A DNA stretch of 64,000 nucleotides from Choristoneura fumiferana (GCF_025370935.1 NC_133498.1:5402178-5466177), one strand, 5' to 3'; positions 10,881 through 23,309 are shown, counted from the stretch's first letter. Notes: generated by a model from the letters alone, not told the origin. Numbers and translations are program-made.

Positions 10881-11830
10881 ATTATTCGTGACAAACATAA
10901 GAACAATGGATAAAAAAAATTAAGAAAAATATAAAAATATAGTTTTATGTATGTCACGAAATGGTCCCAAATCAGCAATCTGCCGGTCTTGCGAACGGCG
11001 CAATGTAAATGAAGAACAATTTCTTCGCAAACATCCTCGCGCTCTTTGCTTCTAACGCAGCATAAGGGTGTGAGGGATTGAAAACGAAACATAAGTATCA
11101 GAAGGCTACTATACAAAACGTTAACATAAAATTCATTTATTTCTGATTGATTATAAATAATACATGTCAAGCTATAAAATTACAATTAAATTAAATTAAT
11201 AAAATTAAAATAAATTAAAGTAAACAATATAACAAAAAAATAGCTTAAAAATCCCGCCGCCCCCTGCATCGTGCCCGGTTCAAAAGTCCCATCACACTAG
11301 CTACATTGCCCCTCTGTACCATAATGGACACCTGTTGAACCAGCCACGACCCAAACCGAGATCACAACATGAATTTGAAATTATAACTATTTATGTATAT
11401 TTTATTTATGTATATTATTCCAAACTTAAAAAAAAACAGCATGAAAAACCTAAGGAGTAGGTATACAAGCCGTAATACTTGAATAAGATTTTAACTCAAC
11501 TTATAAAATAAGTATACAGTCTGTGGCATGAACGTCTTCCGGCTGTTATGATGATGATGATGAGCTAATTACCATTAATGGTGGAAACCAATTACAATTT
11601 TACTGTTACGAACGATAGGTTAGAAGATCTCAACTGGTGGCAAAAGCTTCTACTCCGAACGAGCCAACTGAAAGCCTAGAATCTCTAAAACCTGTCGGGG
11701 AAGACTTATGGTTAAAATACCCATCCATTATCAGGTTATCATCGGCCAATGATGCTCCCTAAGTTGACAAGGAAGTCAACAACTAATGTCCAGACTCGGA
11801 CTCTTCCCCCAAAAAGATCCAGATAACCTA
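10881..11830. other. No gene recognised
   Basis: AT-rich sequence. The longest minus-strand frame (11170-10820) lacks homology I recognise and overlaps the flanking MITE and microsatellite, so it was not called. Confidence 0.4.
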
Positions 11831-11834
11831 TTAG

Positions 11835-12040
11835 AAAAGTTGAAAACGCTCTCAAAGTTCAATATTTCTAAAACTGATGAAACAATTTTCATTAAGCACA
11901 GTTAAGAATCACCGCAAGGAAATCCGCTTTTACGTAAAAAACCGGCGTATCGAAATCGGTCCATCCGTTTGCGAGCTACGATGCTACAGACAGATATTAG
12001 CGTCAAACTTAACACCCCTCTTTTTGCGTCGGGGGTTAAA
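11835..12040 (+). repeat. Dispersed repeat family E, 3' part complete
   Basis: Ends CCCCTCTTTTTGCGTCGGGG followed by GTTAAAA, the fullest 3' end of this family in the window. Confidence 0.6.
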
Positions 12041-12796
12041 AATGCAGTTCTAAGGCACTCGAGGAGGTAACTACACAAAGTCCGGGCTCGTGGCAGCAAT
12101 GTTTCAAATAAGTCGTATCTTTTGTCATCATTTGGCACAAAGTGCTGATTTTTATAGGATACAAGGTCGCACTGCAATAGATTCCGAAAAGCACATGGTT
12201 TGGTACTCTTTATGCCCCCACTTTAGACCCCTGCAGTGAGCGGGAATTTAGTTGTTTCCAAAACAATTACCAGGCCTTAACCTCCTGCGGCCCACCATAC
12301 AACAAACTATGACGCCGAAATTTAAAACTTAATGTCTCAGATAAAGTTGAATTTATTTTTTTGTAAATTTGAATGATACAGAGAAAATGACACTTTATTC
12401 CTTTTTCAAAAGATATAAGTTCTATTGCTAACAATATGTACTAGTATTACCACAGGAGGTTAAATTGATGACAAGCTTGAACTGGCAAAATGTACAGGTT
12501 AGAAATAAGCCACAATCCAAACACGTTATGTACCTTTAAAATATCGGCAAATGTCACGAGGTTTTATGTAACACAAGAACTGTGTTAAGGCCTTCATTTT
12601 GTATAACAATAAGGTATTTTGTAATAATAACTGAGGTTTTGCACGGCTGTAGTAATTGGTTTTGCACACATTCGTCGGGACCGCGTAGCCATCTTTGAGA
12701 AGTGTCCGTTAGTTTGTGTCGGGCTTGCTAAAGCTCACTAATGGATCAGTCATACATATATGTAGTAGCTTAGGTCCTACATTTAAATCACCAACT

Positions 12797-13361
12797 ATTT
12801 TTAGGATTCCGTAGTCGACTAGGAACCCTTATAGTTTCGCCATGTCTCCATCTGTCTGTCTGTTCGCGGCTAAGCTCAAAACCCGTCAGTACTAGAAAGC
12901 TGTAATTTGGCAAGAATATACATATCAGTCACGCCGACAAATTGGTAAAATAAAAAAATATATTTTTTCTAATGGTACCTCCCATAGACGTATACAATGA
13001 GGGTGAGTTTTTTTTATCGAATAACCGTATAGTGTAGGTATCGTTGGATAGGTATTTTAAAACCATTGGGGGGTTGCTAAGACGATTTGTCTATTCAGTG
13101 ATATGTTTGTAAAATATTCAACTTTAAAGTGAAAATTTTCTAAAATCTAAACTGTTGGGTGGAAAAATTTGAAAAAATTCAGAATGGTAGTAAATATATC
13201 AAATTTACAAAGAAAATTTTAGCAGCTAAGTATAAAACATACATATACTTGGAAGATTCCGTACACAATACGAAATCCTTAGAAAAATATTACTTGATTT
13301 TTTCGTAATGGCTACGGTGCCCTATCTTGGGCGTGTCCGACACGCTCTTGACCGGTTTTTT
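12797..13361 (+). repeat. Repeat family A, diverged copy
   Basis: Same order as 5555-6216, with a shorter TGTC tract and a small internal deletion. It ends GGGCGTGTCCGACACGCTC then TTGACCGGTTTTTT. Confidence 0.8.
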
Positions 13362-13457
13362 AATATGTTGTTGCGACCGCTACTGTATCAACAGTATATT
13401 CAAGTTTGCAACTTCTACTAACTTCCGAAACTACTGGAGCCAAAGACTGAGATAGAA

Positions 13458-13880
13458 ATACCGGGTGGCCCTTTAACAGCAGGGCTACTACGAAACTCGG
13501 GACTTGAAGTTCGTATCGTACCGTCCCTCTCGCTCTCGTATTATAGTATAAGTGTCAGAGGGACCGCACGACACGTACTTCGAATTTCGAGTTTCGTAGT
13601 AGCCCTGCCGGACCAAATAATTAAAACGTAGAACGTACTCGTCAAACTAAACGACAATAAGTAGTTCACCGATTTTTAATAATAATTGAATCTTTAGATT
13701 ATCCTTTTTTTCATACAAATTTATCAGTATTTATGTACGCCATCCTAGAGCCCAATTGACGGCTCCTGTCACGCTACAAACATCAAAAATGTCGCTTACA
13801 TTGCTTCTTCGAAGAAACTTTAGTGTAACTTAGAGATAAAAAAAAACTATTTATTTTTAAAAGTCACTGAAGTTTAAAAA
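13458..13880. repeat. ACCGGGTG MITE disrupted by a fold-back element
   Basis: Left end ATACCGGGTGG, then the fold-back element at 13479-13608, then CAAATAATTAAAACGTAGA and the body seen intact at 16228-16565. Confidence 0.65.
13479..13608. repeat. Fold-back MITE, complete
   Basis: Arms GCAGGGCTACTACGAAAC and GTTTCGTAGTAGCCCTGC enclose a CTCTCG...AGTGTCAGAGG centre. Nearly the whole 130 bp can pair with itself. Confidence 0.85.
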
Positions 13881-14539
13881 AACACTTAAAGGACTTTTCG
13901 GCTAAAAAGGCTTGGCAGACTTATTTATTATTAAAGACACTAATACTCGTATTACGAAACGTTTGTAATAATTTTGGTCAAGATGATCGTAGGAAATCGT
14001 TTTTGGGGGCCATCTTTGCCGCAGTCTGTCAGGCACTTCCGGCTATTTCAGAACTGACAGACTTATGTTGCCCCTCTCTACGGATAAAGGGCTACATGAT
14101 GCCACGTGTTTCGTAATGATGTCACATGACGTAAAATGACCTTAAAATTTTGACCGGAAGTGAAGGATTTTCTCAAACTTCCGGCTAATTTTAGGTGCGA
14201 TAGGTTTTTTGCAAGAGCTCAGCACAACTTTTTCCACCGTGTGCCATGCATCTTATCGTGATGTCATGTTACGTAGGTAACTTGGGGCTGGGCTCACGGA
14301 CTAATAGGTCTTTTGGAGCTACAAACTTGAATGTACTTTACTACGAGTATTATTGCTTTTAATTAATTTATTTATTTCTTGCTGTTTATATACTACCTAT
14401 ATTTATTTGGACGTATATTATATGTACGATATAATTATGTATGTATTCGTAGATGTATTGCTGTTACGTTTAAATTTTCTGATCTACTTTTGATGCACCA
14501 CCTGTTGTAAACTAGTCTTCCTTCTTTCTGTAAAAAAGG

Positions 14540-14690
14540 TTGCCTGGAAGAGATCGCTCTTAAGCGATAAGGCCGCCTATTGCTCACCTTGTAATTTTTT
14601 TTTCTCTGTGTATCTGTTTTCTGTATCGCTTACTATGTCTGGTGTACAATAAAGAGTCTTTGTATTGTATTGTATTGTATTGTATTGTAG
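14540..14690 (+). mobile_element. LINE 3' tail with (TTGTA)n
   Basis: TGCCTGGAAGAGATCGCTCT, GCGATAAGGCCGCC, CAATAAAGAGTCTTTGTA, then a run of five-base TTGTA units. This is the fullest copy of this tail here. Confidence 0.7.
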
Positions 14691-14699
14691 ATTATTAAT

Positions 14700-15955
14700 T
14701 TGCGATTAGGTTAAGATTTTGCATGCCAAATTGGGGCAGAACAAACATGACTGTACCTATGTAATATTTCTTCTGACATGTGTAATATTTGTAACATCTG
14801 TGTATATTCCTGCGAAATAAATAATTTCATTTAATTAAGTACTAACGGAACGGAAATTAATTTGTGATTTTATGGTTTCCAGTGTTCAATTTGACTCAGG
14901 GGTGCCTAGGGTACTAGAATTAACAATCGAGGTAATTTGTAACCCTAGGCAAGCGTTGAGAAATAAATCACTTAATTTAGCCCGAAAAGCCAGATCAATT
15001 TTCAATTAGCTGCAGTACGAGTATTTACTTAAGCATTAGGGCCCAACCAGTACGTTTCACCCAAAAAATTGAAGTTTTTTTTTAATCTTTGGTTTCACAT
15101 CTGTGGTTTAGAAACACCTCAGTGGTTGTTTACTACTGAGGTGAGGAGTGCTTAGAAAAATTTTAGGCAATGATAGGAAAGTTGGTGCCTAGTATTAAAA
15201 AGTAGAGCGGAATGTTTTTAGAACAGTATGTATCTAAGTATTCGGTTCGATCGAATTTTCGGATACTTATTCGATTGTTAAATTACTGACATCTTTTTTT
15301 GACATGAGCTAATCAGATCGCAATGGTCTGATTTTTTAATTTATTTACATTATTTTGTACAATTATGAGTTTACATACATAAAAAAGATATCTTAACTAA
15401 CTATAATAATGAAAATTATAAAAAGAATACCCCGTCTGACATCTTTTAGAAATTTATTTTGATCATCTTCGACATATTTTTTTAATTTAATTACTTAATT
15501 TCTTAACAAAGTCGAAATAAAAGATGTAATTCATAACAAAAGTCAGTTTTAGTTGAAAAAACTTGTGATTGTCCAAGTCATTTATCTATAATTATTCGAA
15601 GAACACTCAAAAATTGTTAACAAATTATAGGTGTTTCAACTCCAGTTTCCAAATACGTCTGTCTTATATTTGTTCAGCTGATTTGGCCGTGTGTTCCGCT
15701 AAACTAGCCGCTATGACTACTCAGTAGAGTCCAATATTTAATGGTAGGGATAAATTGTGATAAAACGTCTTGTGTGCTCAAAAGATTCGGTTATGATTCA
15801 GTTTGGAATGTTACAAAATGTACCTACTGCTACTGCGATGATGCGGGAAAGAGATATATGCAGAATGGGGCCTCTAACAGGAGCAATTAAGTAAAACATA
15901 CTATCGTACCCGTCAAATTAGAATGACAGTTTGTCTGACTTTTAAACATAATTAG
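14700..15955. other. No gene recognised
   Basis: AT-rich intergenic sequence. No splice-framed open reading frame or repeat with another copy in the window was seen. Confidence 0.4.
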
Positions 15956-15959
15956 TATT

Positions 15960-16155
15960 TTATTTTGACCTATCGCCTCTCAAGCAGAGGGTCGTCGGTT
16001 CAAGCCTCGGCTCGCACCTCTAAGTTTTTCGAAATTCAAGTGCGGTTAAGGAAAACATCGCGAGGAAACCTGCACAAACCTGCGAAGCAATTCAATTGTA
16101 CGTGTGAAGTTTCATTCCGCACTGGGCCAGCGTGGGAACTATGGCCGAAGCCCAA
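15960..16155 (+). mobile_element. tRNA-derived SINE (family 1), 3' truncated
   Basis: Has the GACCTATCGCCTCT block, a B-box-like GGTTCAAGCCTCG, GAAAACATCGCGAGGAAACC and CGCACTGGGCCAGCGTGGG in the order seen at 44121-44431. The CCCAGCAGTGGGACG end is missing. Confidence 0.75.
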
Positions 16156-16227
16156 GGTTTATTTCTATTACACTGTTAAGTTTATTCGAAGAAGCAATGT
16201 AGAGCAACATTTTTGATGTTCGGTATA

Positions 16228-16565
16228 CTTATACCGGGTGTGGCCTGTAATACGAGCAAATAATTAAAACAGGTCGTCCTCGTCAAACTGAACAACATTA
16301 GTTCAGCGACTTTTAAAAATAATGGAGTCTTTGGATTTTCCTTTTTTCATACAAATTAAATACTGCTATCAATGTATGCCATCTTAGAACACAACTGAAG
16401 TCGCCTGTCACGCTACAAACATCAAGCATTTTGCTTTACATTGCTTCTTTAAATAAACTTTTAAGTGTAATAAAAATTGAAAAACTAATTATTTTTAAAA
16501 GTCGCTGAACTAATGTGGTTCATTTGGACGAGTATGTAATTTTAATTATTACAGGCAACACCTGT
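16228..16565. repeat. ACCGGGTG MITE, near complete
   Basis: Left end ATACCGGGTGTGGCCTGTAA with an inverted counterpart near the right end (ATTATTACAGGCAACACC). Same family as 13458-13880 and 25469-25878. Confidence 0.7.
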
Positions 16566-16650
16566 TATTGCTATCTTTACCTGTCACAGTAACATAAGTA
16601 AACATATCCTTGTTACACATAGTACGATGTAGTATACAGTAGTAAATTGT

Positions 16651-16884
16651 CGACCCGATACCCAAGTGCGTAGAAAACCTGACTATGAAGCTTGGGGTCC
16701 CGGGTTCGATCCTCGGTTGGGGCAGATAATATTTGTATCAATAATACGAATGTTTGTTCTCGGGTATGTCTTTAAGTATGTGCTTACTCGTATTTATCTA
16801 TATAAGTATGTTTATCCGTTGCCTAGTACCCTTAGTACAAGCTTTGCTTAGTTTGGGACTAGGTCGATTGTCCCATGATATTTT
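16651..16884 (+). mobile_element. tRNA-related SINE (family 2)
   Basis: Carries a B box (GGGTTCGATCCTC), GTTTGTTCTCGGGTATG, TATCCGTTGCCTAGTACCC and TTAGTTTGGGACTAGGTC, and ends TGTCCCATGATATTT. Other copies: 28884 (-), 41824 (-), 47152, 49904 and 63950. Confidence 0.7.
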
Positions 16885-17029
16885 TGATATAAAATTCAAC
16901 TCCATCAAAATACTGTCTTGATATGTATTTAAGAAGCAAATTGATTTATTTCCAGAACAATACAGGTCCAACTATAAAATAGGTATATTATGTACAATAA
17001 AATTAAATAAACTAAAATTCCTTTTCCTG

Positions 17030-17585
17030 GGCAGGAAATTGTAATGGGCAAGGATAACCAGACAAACGAAATTGGCAGGCGTATACGACTTGGATGGCAG
17101 CATATTCCAAGCTGGACTTCGCTTTTAAAATGAAGCTTAAGCATCCCAAAAAGCCCGCATATTTGACCAGTGTGTTTTACCGGTTCTCACATACGGAGCA
17201 GAAACCTGGGTTTTTACAAAGGAAATTTTGCATAAGCTTAGTGTGGCCCAGAGAGCGATGGAGAGACGTCTGGTAGGCATATCACTGAGGGACAGAAAAA
17301 CTAACGAGTGGCTACGCCAACAGAGCCAAGTCTCAGACATAACCAAGCGCATGGCTAAGCTTAAGTGGGAGTGGGCTGACATGTTGCCCGCAAGCATGAT
17401 TCGTGGTGCAAGAGGCTCGTTGAGTGGAGGCCATGGGGTGAAAAGCGCCCTCCAGGTAGACCTCGGATGCGCTGGTACGAGGGTCTGAAAAGGGTGGCCG
17501 GCCCTAAATGGATAGAGAGAGCGCAAGATAGGGAGGAGTGGCAGAGTTTGAAGGAGGCCTACATCCACAGGATCGAAAATGGCTG
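17030..17585 (+). mobile_element. RTE-type LINE, reverse transcriptase C-terminus
   Basis: Frames join into the C-terminal part of an RTE-like endonuclease-reverse transcriptase: GRRIRLGWQ, AYSKLDFAFKMK, YGAETWVFTKE-like sequence, LSVAQRAMERRLVGISLRDR, then RTNEWLRQQS-like residues, KLKWEWADM and WIERAQDREEW, with a stop at 17583. At least three frameshifts. The 5' part of the element is absent. Confidence 0.85.
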
Positions 17586-17623
17586 AAAGAGAAGAGAAGA
17601 AGAGAAACTAAATTATATTAAAT

Positions 17624-17944
17624 CTAAAAATGGACCCTGCGGCATGGTACCAAAGATGCTGCAGCATTTCTCCGCTGGATCGCAAGACTGATGCGTTGAG
17701 CGAGGAAACTGCCAGCTCTTCGGTCTCCTGTGGTATCTCTGAGTCTCTTTGATAGATCTTTGAAGAGACTCAGAGCGCCAGGGCCCCACGGACCAAGGGT
17801 CTCGACGCCGAAAGGTACAAAGGTCTTGATATTATCGACGATTCCCCTAATTTTGAGGCTCATTTTCACGTAAAGGGCCGACCACACTATGAGTAAAAAA
17901 AACCGAAAAACAACACCTTCGGCCGCCTCAATTTTCGTGGTCAC
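17624..17944 (-). mobile_element. Fragment of the RLE-type retroelement
   Basis: The minus strand reads FVPFGVETLGPWGPGALSLF then KDLSKRLRDTTGDRRAGSFL and AQRISLAIQRRNAA. This is the same C-terminal domain as in 36692-37657, with 7 of the 8 residues FGVETLGPWG-like region identical. It abuts, tail to tail, the RTE fragment ending at 17585. Confidence 0.7.
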
Positions 17945-18038
17945 CGTTGCCGTTCCGCTGACGCTTATGTCATTTAATACGCGAGTGAAAGGGACGGTGC
18001 GATACGAACTTCGATTTGCGAGTTTCGTAGTAGCCCCT
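17945..18038. repeat. Fold-back MITE, left arm lost
   Basis: Keeps the centre and right arm (TACGAACTTCGATTTGCGAG, TTTCGTAGTAGCCCC). The left terminus is missing. Confidence 0.65.
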
Positions 18039-18039
18039 C

Positions 18040-19835
18040 TGTAAGCAAAATCGAGTAGTATTACGCTGCGAGATCACAACGCGATCGAGATTGACGTGAC
18101 GTGATCAAACGCCGCAATGTCAAGCAACTTGCATAATTTCTTACAAGTCTGAGGGCTTTACCAAATCTCCAAGGCAATAGAAAACGAAAGCTCAGAAACT
18201 ATCCCACTAAAACTAAAGCCGTAAACGCGTATATTAGAAAACCGGCGACGCCGCCTCATTCAAACGCTAATTCCATATTCCATACAAATTCCAAGTCGTC
18301 ACACACAATTTGTTCTAACCCGACATTTGCATCTGTATTGTGGTACTATTGTCTACCAACTTATTTGTCTAAGTATGGAATAGTAATGCTGGCTGTTATG
18401 CAACTGACCTATTTTGTAGTCTGTGGTTTTAAGGAATTTGAATTTAGAAGGCTTTGAAATCTGTGTCGTTATTCAGATTCAGTTTAAATACTTATGTAGA
18501 AGACTGGGAAATGTTAATAAATCAAAACGCAAATAATAACAAATAAAATATTTTCGCTTTAAAAAACTACATAGTTTAATTTTCAATTAATTGCAAAATT
18601 TAAAATTTAGTTGTCAGTAGAGTAGGTGATTTCTTGCATTAAAAAAATCTGTTTCTTTTGCGGCAATATGAACACACTACTACCACTAGTTACTAACACA
18701 ATATGAACTGATTGTTTGAAATAAAATGATTAATATTATTATTATTTTCTTTATTTTTTTTCATTCTTAGTATTAGGTTTTTATAATAGTTATAAAAAGT
18801 AAAATACAGAAAAGTATGTACATACAAATTAAAAATATTATAAAAACCTAACCTAGTTTGCCGCCGGTAACGGGGCAGGGCCCAAGCTGGACAAAATGTC
18901 AATTAACACGTTTTAAAAAATTGACATCATTGTATTGGCCATTTTATTGATAATTCATTAATTAAAAAAACATATAAGCCTTGTAAACCAAATTAAGTGA
19001 TTTGAACAGTTGGTCTATTGAGTTCAATAAAAACACACGCCAAGATTATTTACTTCATTTCTATTCCTAAAATAAAACGTATAGCGTCTCTAAAAAATTT
19101 TCAAAAAGTAGGTAATATTTGACACTTAATGAAAACTAAAAAAACGTGTTTTACCTATTAGTACCTCACATTTGAAGTTATTGAACGACAAACTTATTTT
19201 AACAGCCGGTAGTGGCGCCACAGTCAAACAGCTACAGTAAATTTGTATGCAAAATTATCAGTACTTTATTTTGCCACTGACAATGTTAAGTTGGTGGTAC
19301 AGTGCTTTAATTGGCTTGCGAGTCACGCACTGAGATTAGAAACGACAGCTTAAAGTGCTTCGTTTTGTATTGAAATTGGTGTTTTTAGTATTTTCTATGC
19401 TAATTGCACAACTACTATTTCTGACAGAATAAGTAATAATTTTGCAAGAGTTGAAAGTTGAACTGTAATGAGAATAATTTTAGAAGACGAAAATTATGTT
19501 CCTTATTTATTTTTATTTTAATTGCCAGTAAGTTCATGTTACACGAAGCACGTAATTACCGACATTTCCAATCTAAAATTCAAAGAGCTCTTCTTTTTTA
19601 TTTTCTGGATTAAATTCGAATTAGGTCAAAGGAAAAATTAATGACCTTCTTCGACCTTATGCCATTTTAATAAAAAAGACATCAACGCAATATTAACGAC
19701 CAAATCAAAACTTATCCTAGACCAATAAAACTACTCCACTCGAAAGCTTGATACTCAAATTTCGTTTTTCATTCTTTAAAAGTCCTAGATAACTACAGAA
19801 TAGATGTACCTAATGCATAATATATTATCGGAAAA
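18040..19835. other. No gene recognised
   Basis: AT-rich intergenic DNA without a supported open frame. No repeat from elsewhere in the window was noticed here. Confidence 0.4.
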
Positions 19836-19869
19836 CTTCGTATTTATCGTGCTCTCTTAATTAGCTTCA

Positions 19870-20002
19870 GCAGGGCTACTACGAAACTCGAAACTCGAAG
19901 TTTGTGTCGTGCGGTCCCTCTGACACTCATACTATTTAATACGAGAGCGAGAGGGACGGTACGGTACGAACTTCGAGTTTCGAGTTTCGTAGTAGGCCTG
20001 CA
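19870..20002. repeat. Fold-back MITE, complete
   Basis: CAGGGCTACTACGAAACTCG opens and CGAGTTTCGTAGTAGGCCTG closes it. It sits in a remnant of the TIR element found at 44070-44700: TCGTATTTATCGTGCTCTC just before it matches that element's left arm. The repeated CAG on each side may be a 3-bp duplication. Confidence 0.85.
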
Positions 20003-20182
20003 GTACCCATCATACAGCCGTATATTTTTAATTTTGACATTTGACACTATATAAAATTCCATAAAATGGATCTGGAAATTTCACTCATTTAATACAATAA
20101 TTGATTGATACTTCAGGTTCCGTCGTATTCGTATTCCGATTGAGATCCGATTTTCCCCATTGAAAAACCATTACGCACTACA

Positions 20183-20313
20183 TGGGGGACACCACGAAAT
20201 TCGAAAATCAAAGTTCCTATCGTACCGTCCCTCTCACTCTTGTATTAAATAATATTAGCGCCAGAAGGACGGTACGATACGAACTTCGATTTTCGAATTT
20301 CGTAGTAGCCCTC
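20183..20313. repeat. Fold-back MITE, diverged ends
   Basis: Arms ACCACGAAATTCGAAAATC and GATTTTCGAATTTCGTAGT around the centre ATTAAATAATATTAGCGCC. The outer GGGCTACT is degraded on the left. Confidence 0.75.
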
Positions 20314-20552
20314 CTGTACCTGCTATTATAAAATAGAGCAGCTTTCAAAACATGTGTGTTGCCATTATATTGGTAGCGTTTTGCTCAGCCTCACAACAAT
20401 TATCGGTCGTCCTCTAATAGTGTGAAACGAGTGCTCACGCGCTGCGTGGGAGTGAGACAAAATAGACTCAATGAATAGTGCAACAGTAATGTGTGTTTTC
20501 TGACTACAAAAAAGGATGTTCTCAATTCGGTTGTTTTTTTTACTTTTATTTT

Positions 20553-20672
20553 ATCATCATCCCAGCCTATATACGTCCCACTGCTGGGCACAGGCCTCCT
20601 CTCAGAACAAGAGGGCTTAGGGGCCATAGTTCCCACGCGGGCCCAGTGCGGATTGGGAACTTCACAAGCACA
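20553..20672 (-). mobile_element. SINE family 1, 3' fragment
   Basis: Reading from the minus strand, it ends TGGGATGATGATAAAA after CCCAGCAGTGGGACG. It is cut off where the palindrome at 20673 begins. Confidence 0.7.
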
Positions 20673-20788
20673 GGCCGTATTGCCTAACGTTTCTGACGCT
20701 CGCGATTGCAATCAAATGACAGTTTTTGTATGGGAAATCTATCATTTGATTGCGTTCGCGAGCGTCAGAAACGATAGGCAATACGGCC
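20673..20788. repeat. Long perfect-arm palindrome (MITE)
   Basis: GGCCGTATTGCCTAACGTTT at the left is mirrored by AAACGATAGGCAATACGGCC at the right. The arms of about 45 bp also contain GACGCTCGCGA/TCGCGAGCGTC. The loop is about 25 bp. Confidence 0.8.
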
Positions 20789-20895
20789 TCTGGTAGTGAC
20801 ATCCTGATGGTCCAGCCAAAATCGTCTTCGCAGGAGGGAATTCCTCAATGGTTAATGGCATCAACTTGAAATTTGGTACGGAAATTTAGTTTAAA

Positions 20896-21115
20896 CTAGC
20901 AGTTACCCGCGACTTCGTCCGCGTAGAATTCAGTTTGCACTATCCCTCACGAACTATACAATTTTCCGGGATAAAAAGTATCCTATGTCCTTCCCCGGGA
21001 CGTAAACTATCTGTATACGGAATTTCATCTCAATTGGTTTAGCAGTTTAGACGTGATTGAGTAGCAAACATCCAAAAATCTTCACAAACTTTCACATTTA
21101 TAATATTAAGTAGGA
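20896..21115 (-). mobile_element. Helitron-like element, full length (220 bp)
   Basis: On the minus strand it starts TCCTACTTAATATTATAAA after an A. It ends with a CGCGGACGAAGTCGCGGG hairpin and CTAG (20899-20896) before a T. A|TC...CTAG|T with a subterminal hairpin is the Helitron signature; small elements of this design are widespread in Lepidoptera. No coding capacity. Confidence 0.85.
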
Positions 21116-21550
21116 TGACAATGCCAGTACAGTCACCAAGGAAAAACAAAAAGTCAAAAAGGAACAAACAAACACGACATGTTTAACAAACAAAAGTCGG
21201 TCAGAAGAAGGTTTGTCACACAGGAACAAAAGGAGGGGGGGGGGATAAAAATGGTCAAAATTGATGTGACGTACTTTATGGAATCGCCCTTAAGTAAAAA
21301 AGAAGAAATTAAACAATTAAATTGTAACGAAATCCCTCCCTAAGTCCGGCCCTGCGTTCAAACAATCAAACCTAACTAAAACTAAACTTCAGACATCATA
21401 GCCTCCAACTTCCAGTTCTTAGTTAAGTCCTGAACAAAACAATAACAAATTACTGTACAGTTATAATTTATATGCGATTGTTAACAATGCGTCATGAGTA
21501 CTTGGAGTGTCAGCTAATCAATTATCTACTCTATTGCTAATGTGATGATA

Positions 21551-22328
21551 AGGCTCCGTCTCCACCAGAGATGTCTGGTACGAGGATGTATTACGAGGAA
21601 TGTGTTTTGATTGTAATTTAAAACTTTATTCACACATAATATAGTTTTTTTTATGTACTTAATAGCACACAAACGAGCAGACGGTTCACCTGATGTTAAG
21701 TAATTACCGTCGCCCATAGACATCCGCAGCACCATCAGGACTTCACATGCGTTGGCCTTGCAAGAACGGTACACTCGCTTTTTGATGGTAGCCATATCGT
21801 AATGAATTGGAAAAACCTCGGCAACATGTGCGAGGTAAAAAGGAAAGCTTAAACCGTTCGGTGGATGACCGCCACCCATCAGGATGATGATGATGGAAGC
21901 TACTTATATGCCGAGTGTGGAGATGGAATTTAGCAGCCGGGATCAGCCCGAAGAGTTCATCATAGCACTCCCCGTTGTAGACCCTATAGAAAACGAAAAG
22001 AGAGCTAATATCTGCGGAGAGCTAGAGGTGACCCAGAGAGTAATGGATCACCGCTGTAGACGATCAAGTGGGAGGAGCTGATATTGAGGGGCACCAGACC
22101 AAAGATGAGAGCAATACTCCAAGTGCGGCCGATTTACCCCGCGTACAAGAACATTAAAAAATGACAAAACCTTCCCATTCATGCATTCCCTCGCTGCACG
22201 GCTATGCTCAGCCTCTGGGCGATAAAAGACCAGGGCCTGGGTAGTTTTGTATTTTTCACTAACCAATAGAAATGCGTCTTTACCCTATCCTCACTCCGCT
22301 CAGCTGTTTCCACTAGAGCTGCGCTGAG
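21551..22328. repeat. CACCAGAGATGTG MITE split by a LINE
   Basis: The left half (21551-21612, CCGTCTCCACCAGAGATG ... GAGGAATGTGTTTT) and right half (about 22250-22328, CACTAACCAATAGAAATGCG ... TTTCCACTAGAGCTG) together make one element. They are separated by the LINE at 21613-22250. Confidence 0.65.
21613..22250 (-). mobile_element. Jockey/CR1-like LINE 3' part, inserted in a MITE
   Basis: The minus strand encodes GVNRPHLEYCSHLWSGAPQY and QLLPLDRLQR. With frameshifts it continues as VFYRVYNGEC- and ELFGLIPA-like residues, a LINE reverse transcriptase C-terminus. It ends with the CATCAGGTGAACCGTCTGCT 3'-UTR block (about 21690). Confidence 0.75.
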
Positions 22329-22553
22329 ATCACCACCGCCCATAGACACCTGCAACACCAGGGAGATTGCAGACGCGTTGCCAACCTAGAGGCCTAAGAT
22401 GGGATACCTCAAGTGCCAGTAATTTCACCGGCTGTCTTACTCTCCACGCCGAAACACAACAGTGCAAGCACTGCTGTTTCACGGCAGGATTAGCGAGCAA
22501 GATGGTGGTAGCAATCCGGGCGAACTTTGCACAAGGTACTTGTACTTACCTAG

Positions 22554-22717
22554 TTTTTAGGGTTCCGTAGCCAAAAGGTGCCAACGGAACCCTATTACTG
22601 AGATTTCGTTGTCAGTCTGTCTGTCCGTCCGGCTGTCACAGGGCTCTATCTCTTGAGCCGTAATAGCTAGATACTTGAAATTTTTCACAGATTATGTAAT
22701 ACTGTGGCCGCTATAAC
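22554..22717 (+). repeat. Repeat family B, 5' part
   Basis: Begins TTTTTAGGGTTCCGTAGCC, then GGAACCCTATTACTGAGA and GGGCTCTATCTCTTGAGCC. Its 3' end is replaced by the family A copy starting at 22718. Confidence 0.65.
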
Positions 22718-23309
22718 AAAAACCGGCCAAGAGCGTGTCGGACACGCCCGAAATAGGGTTCCGTAGCCATTACGAAAAAATGAAGTAATATTTTTCTGAG
22801 GATTTCGTAGTTTATACGGAATCTTCCAAGTTTAGGTATATTTTATACCTTAGGCTGCTATTTACTCATAAACTACTAATAATTCTCAAGAAAACTTAGC
22901 CGTTATAGTTTTCCTTGAAAGTTTGATATACTTACTACCATCCTGATTTTTTTTTAATTTTTTTACCCACCGGTTTAGATTTTAGAGGGGGAGGGGGACG
23001 CTCGATTTTAATGAAAATTTGCACTTTAAAGTTGAATATTTCGCAAACAAATCACTGAATCGAAAAATTAGTAAACCCCTAATGTAGTGTAGTCTTAGCA
23101 AACCCCTAATGGTTTTAAAAGACCTATCCAACGATACCCCACACTATAGGGTTAGATGAGAAAAAAAAACACCCCCACTTTACGTCTAGAGGGGAGGTAC
23201 CCTAAAAAAATTTTTTTTTTTTTATTGTACCATTTTGTCGGCATAGTTGACATTATATCCGTGCAAAATTGCAGCTTTCTAACATTGATAGTCCCTGAGC
23301 AAAGCCGCC

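Noticed and set aside
10820..11170. 116-codon minus-strand open frame
   Set aside because: Runs through a MITE end and a (GAAA)n microsatellite; composition is low-complexity and hydrophobic-biased, no family resemblance.
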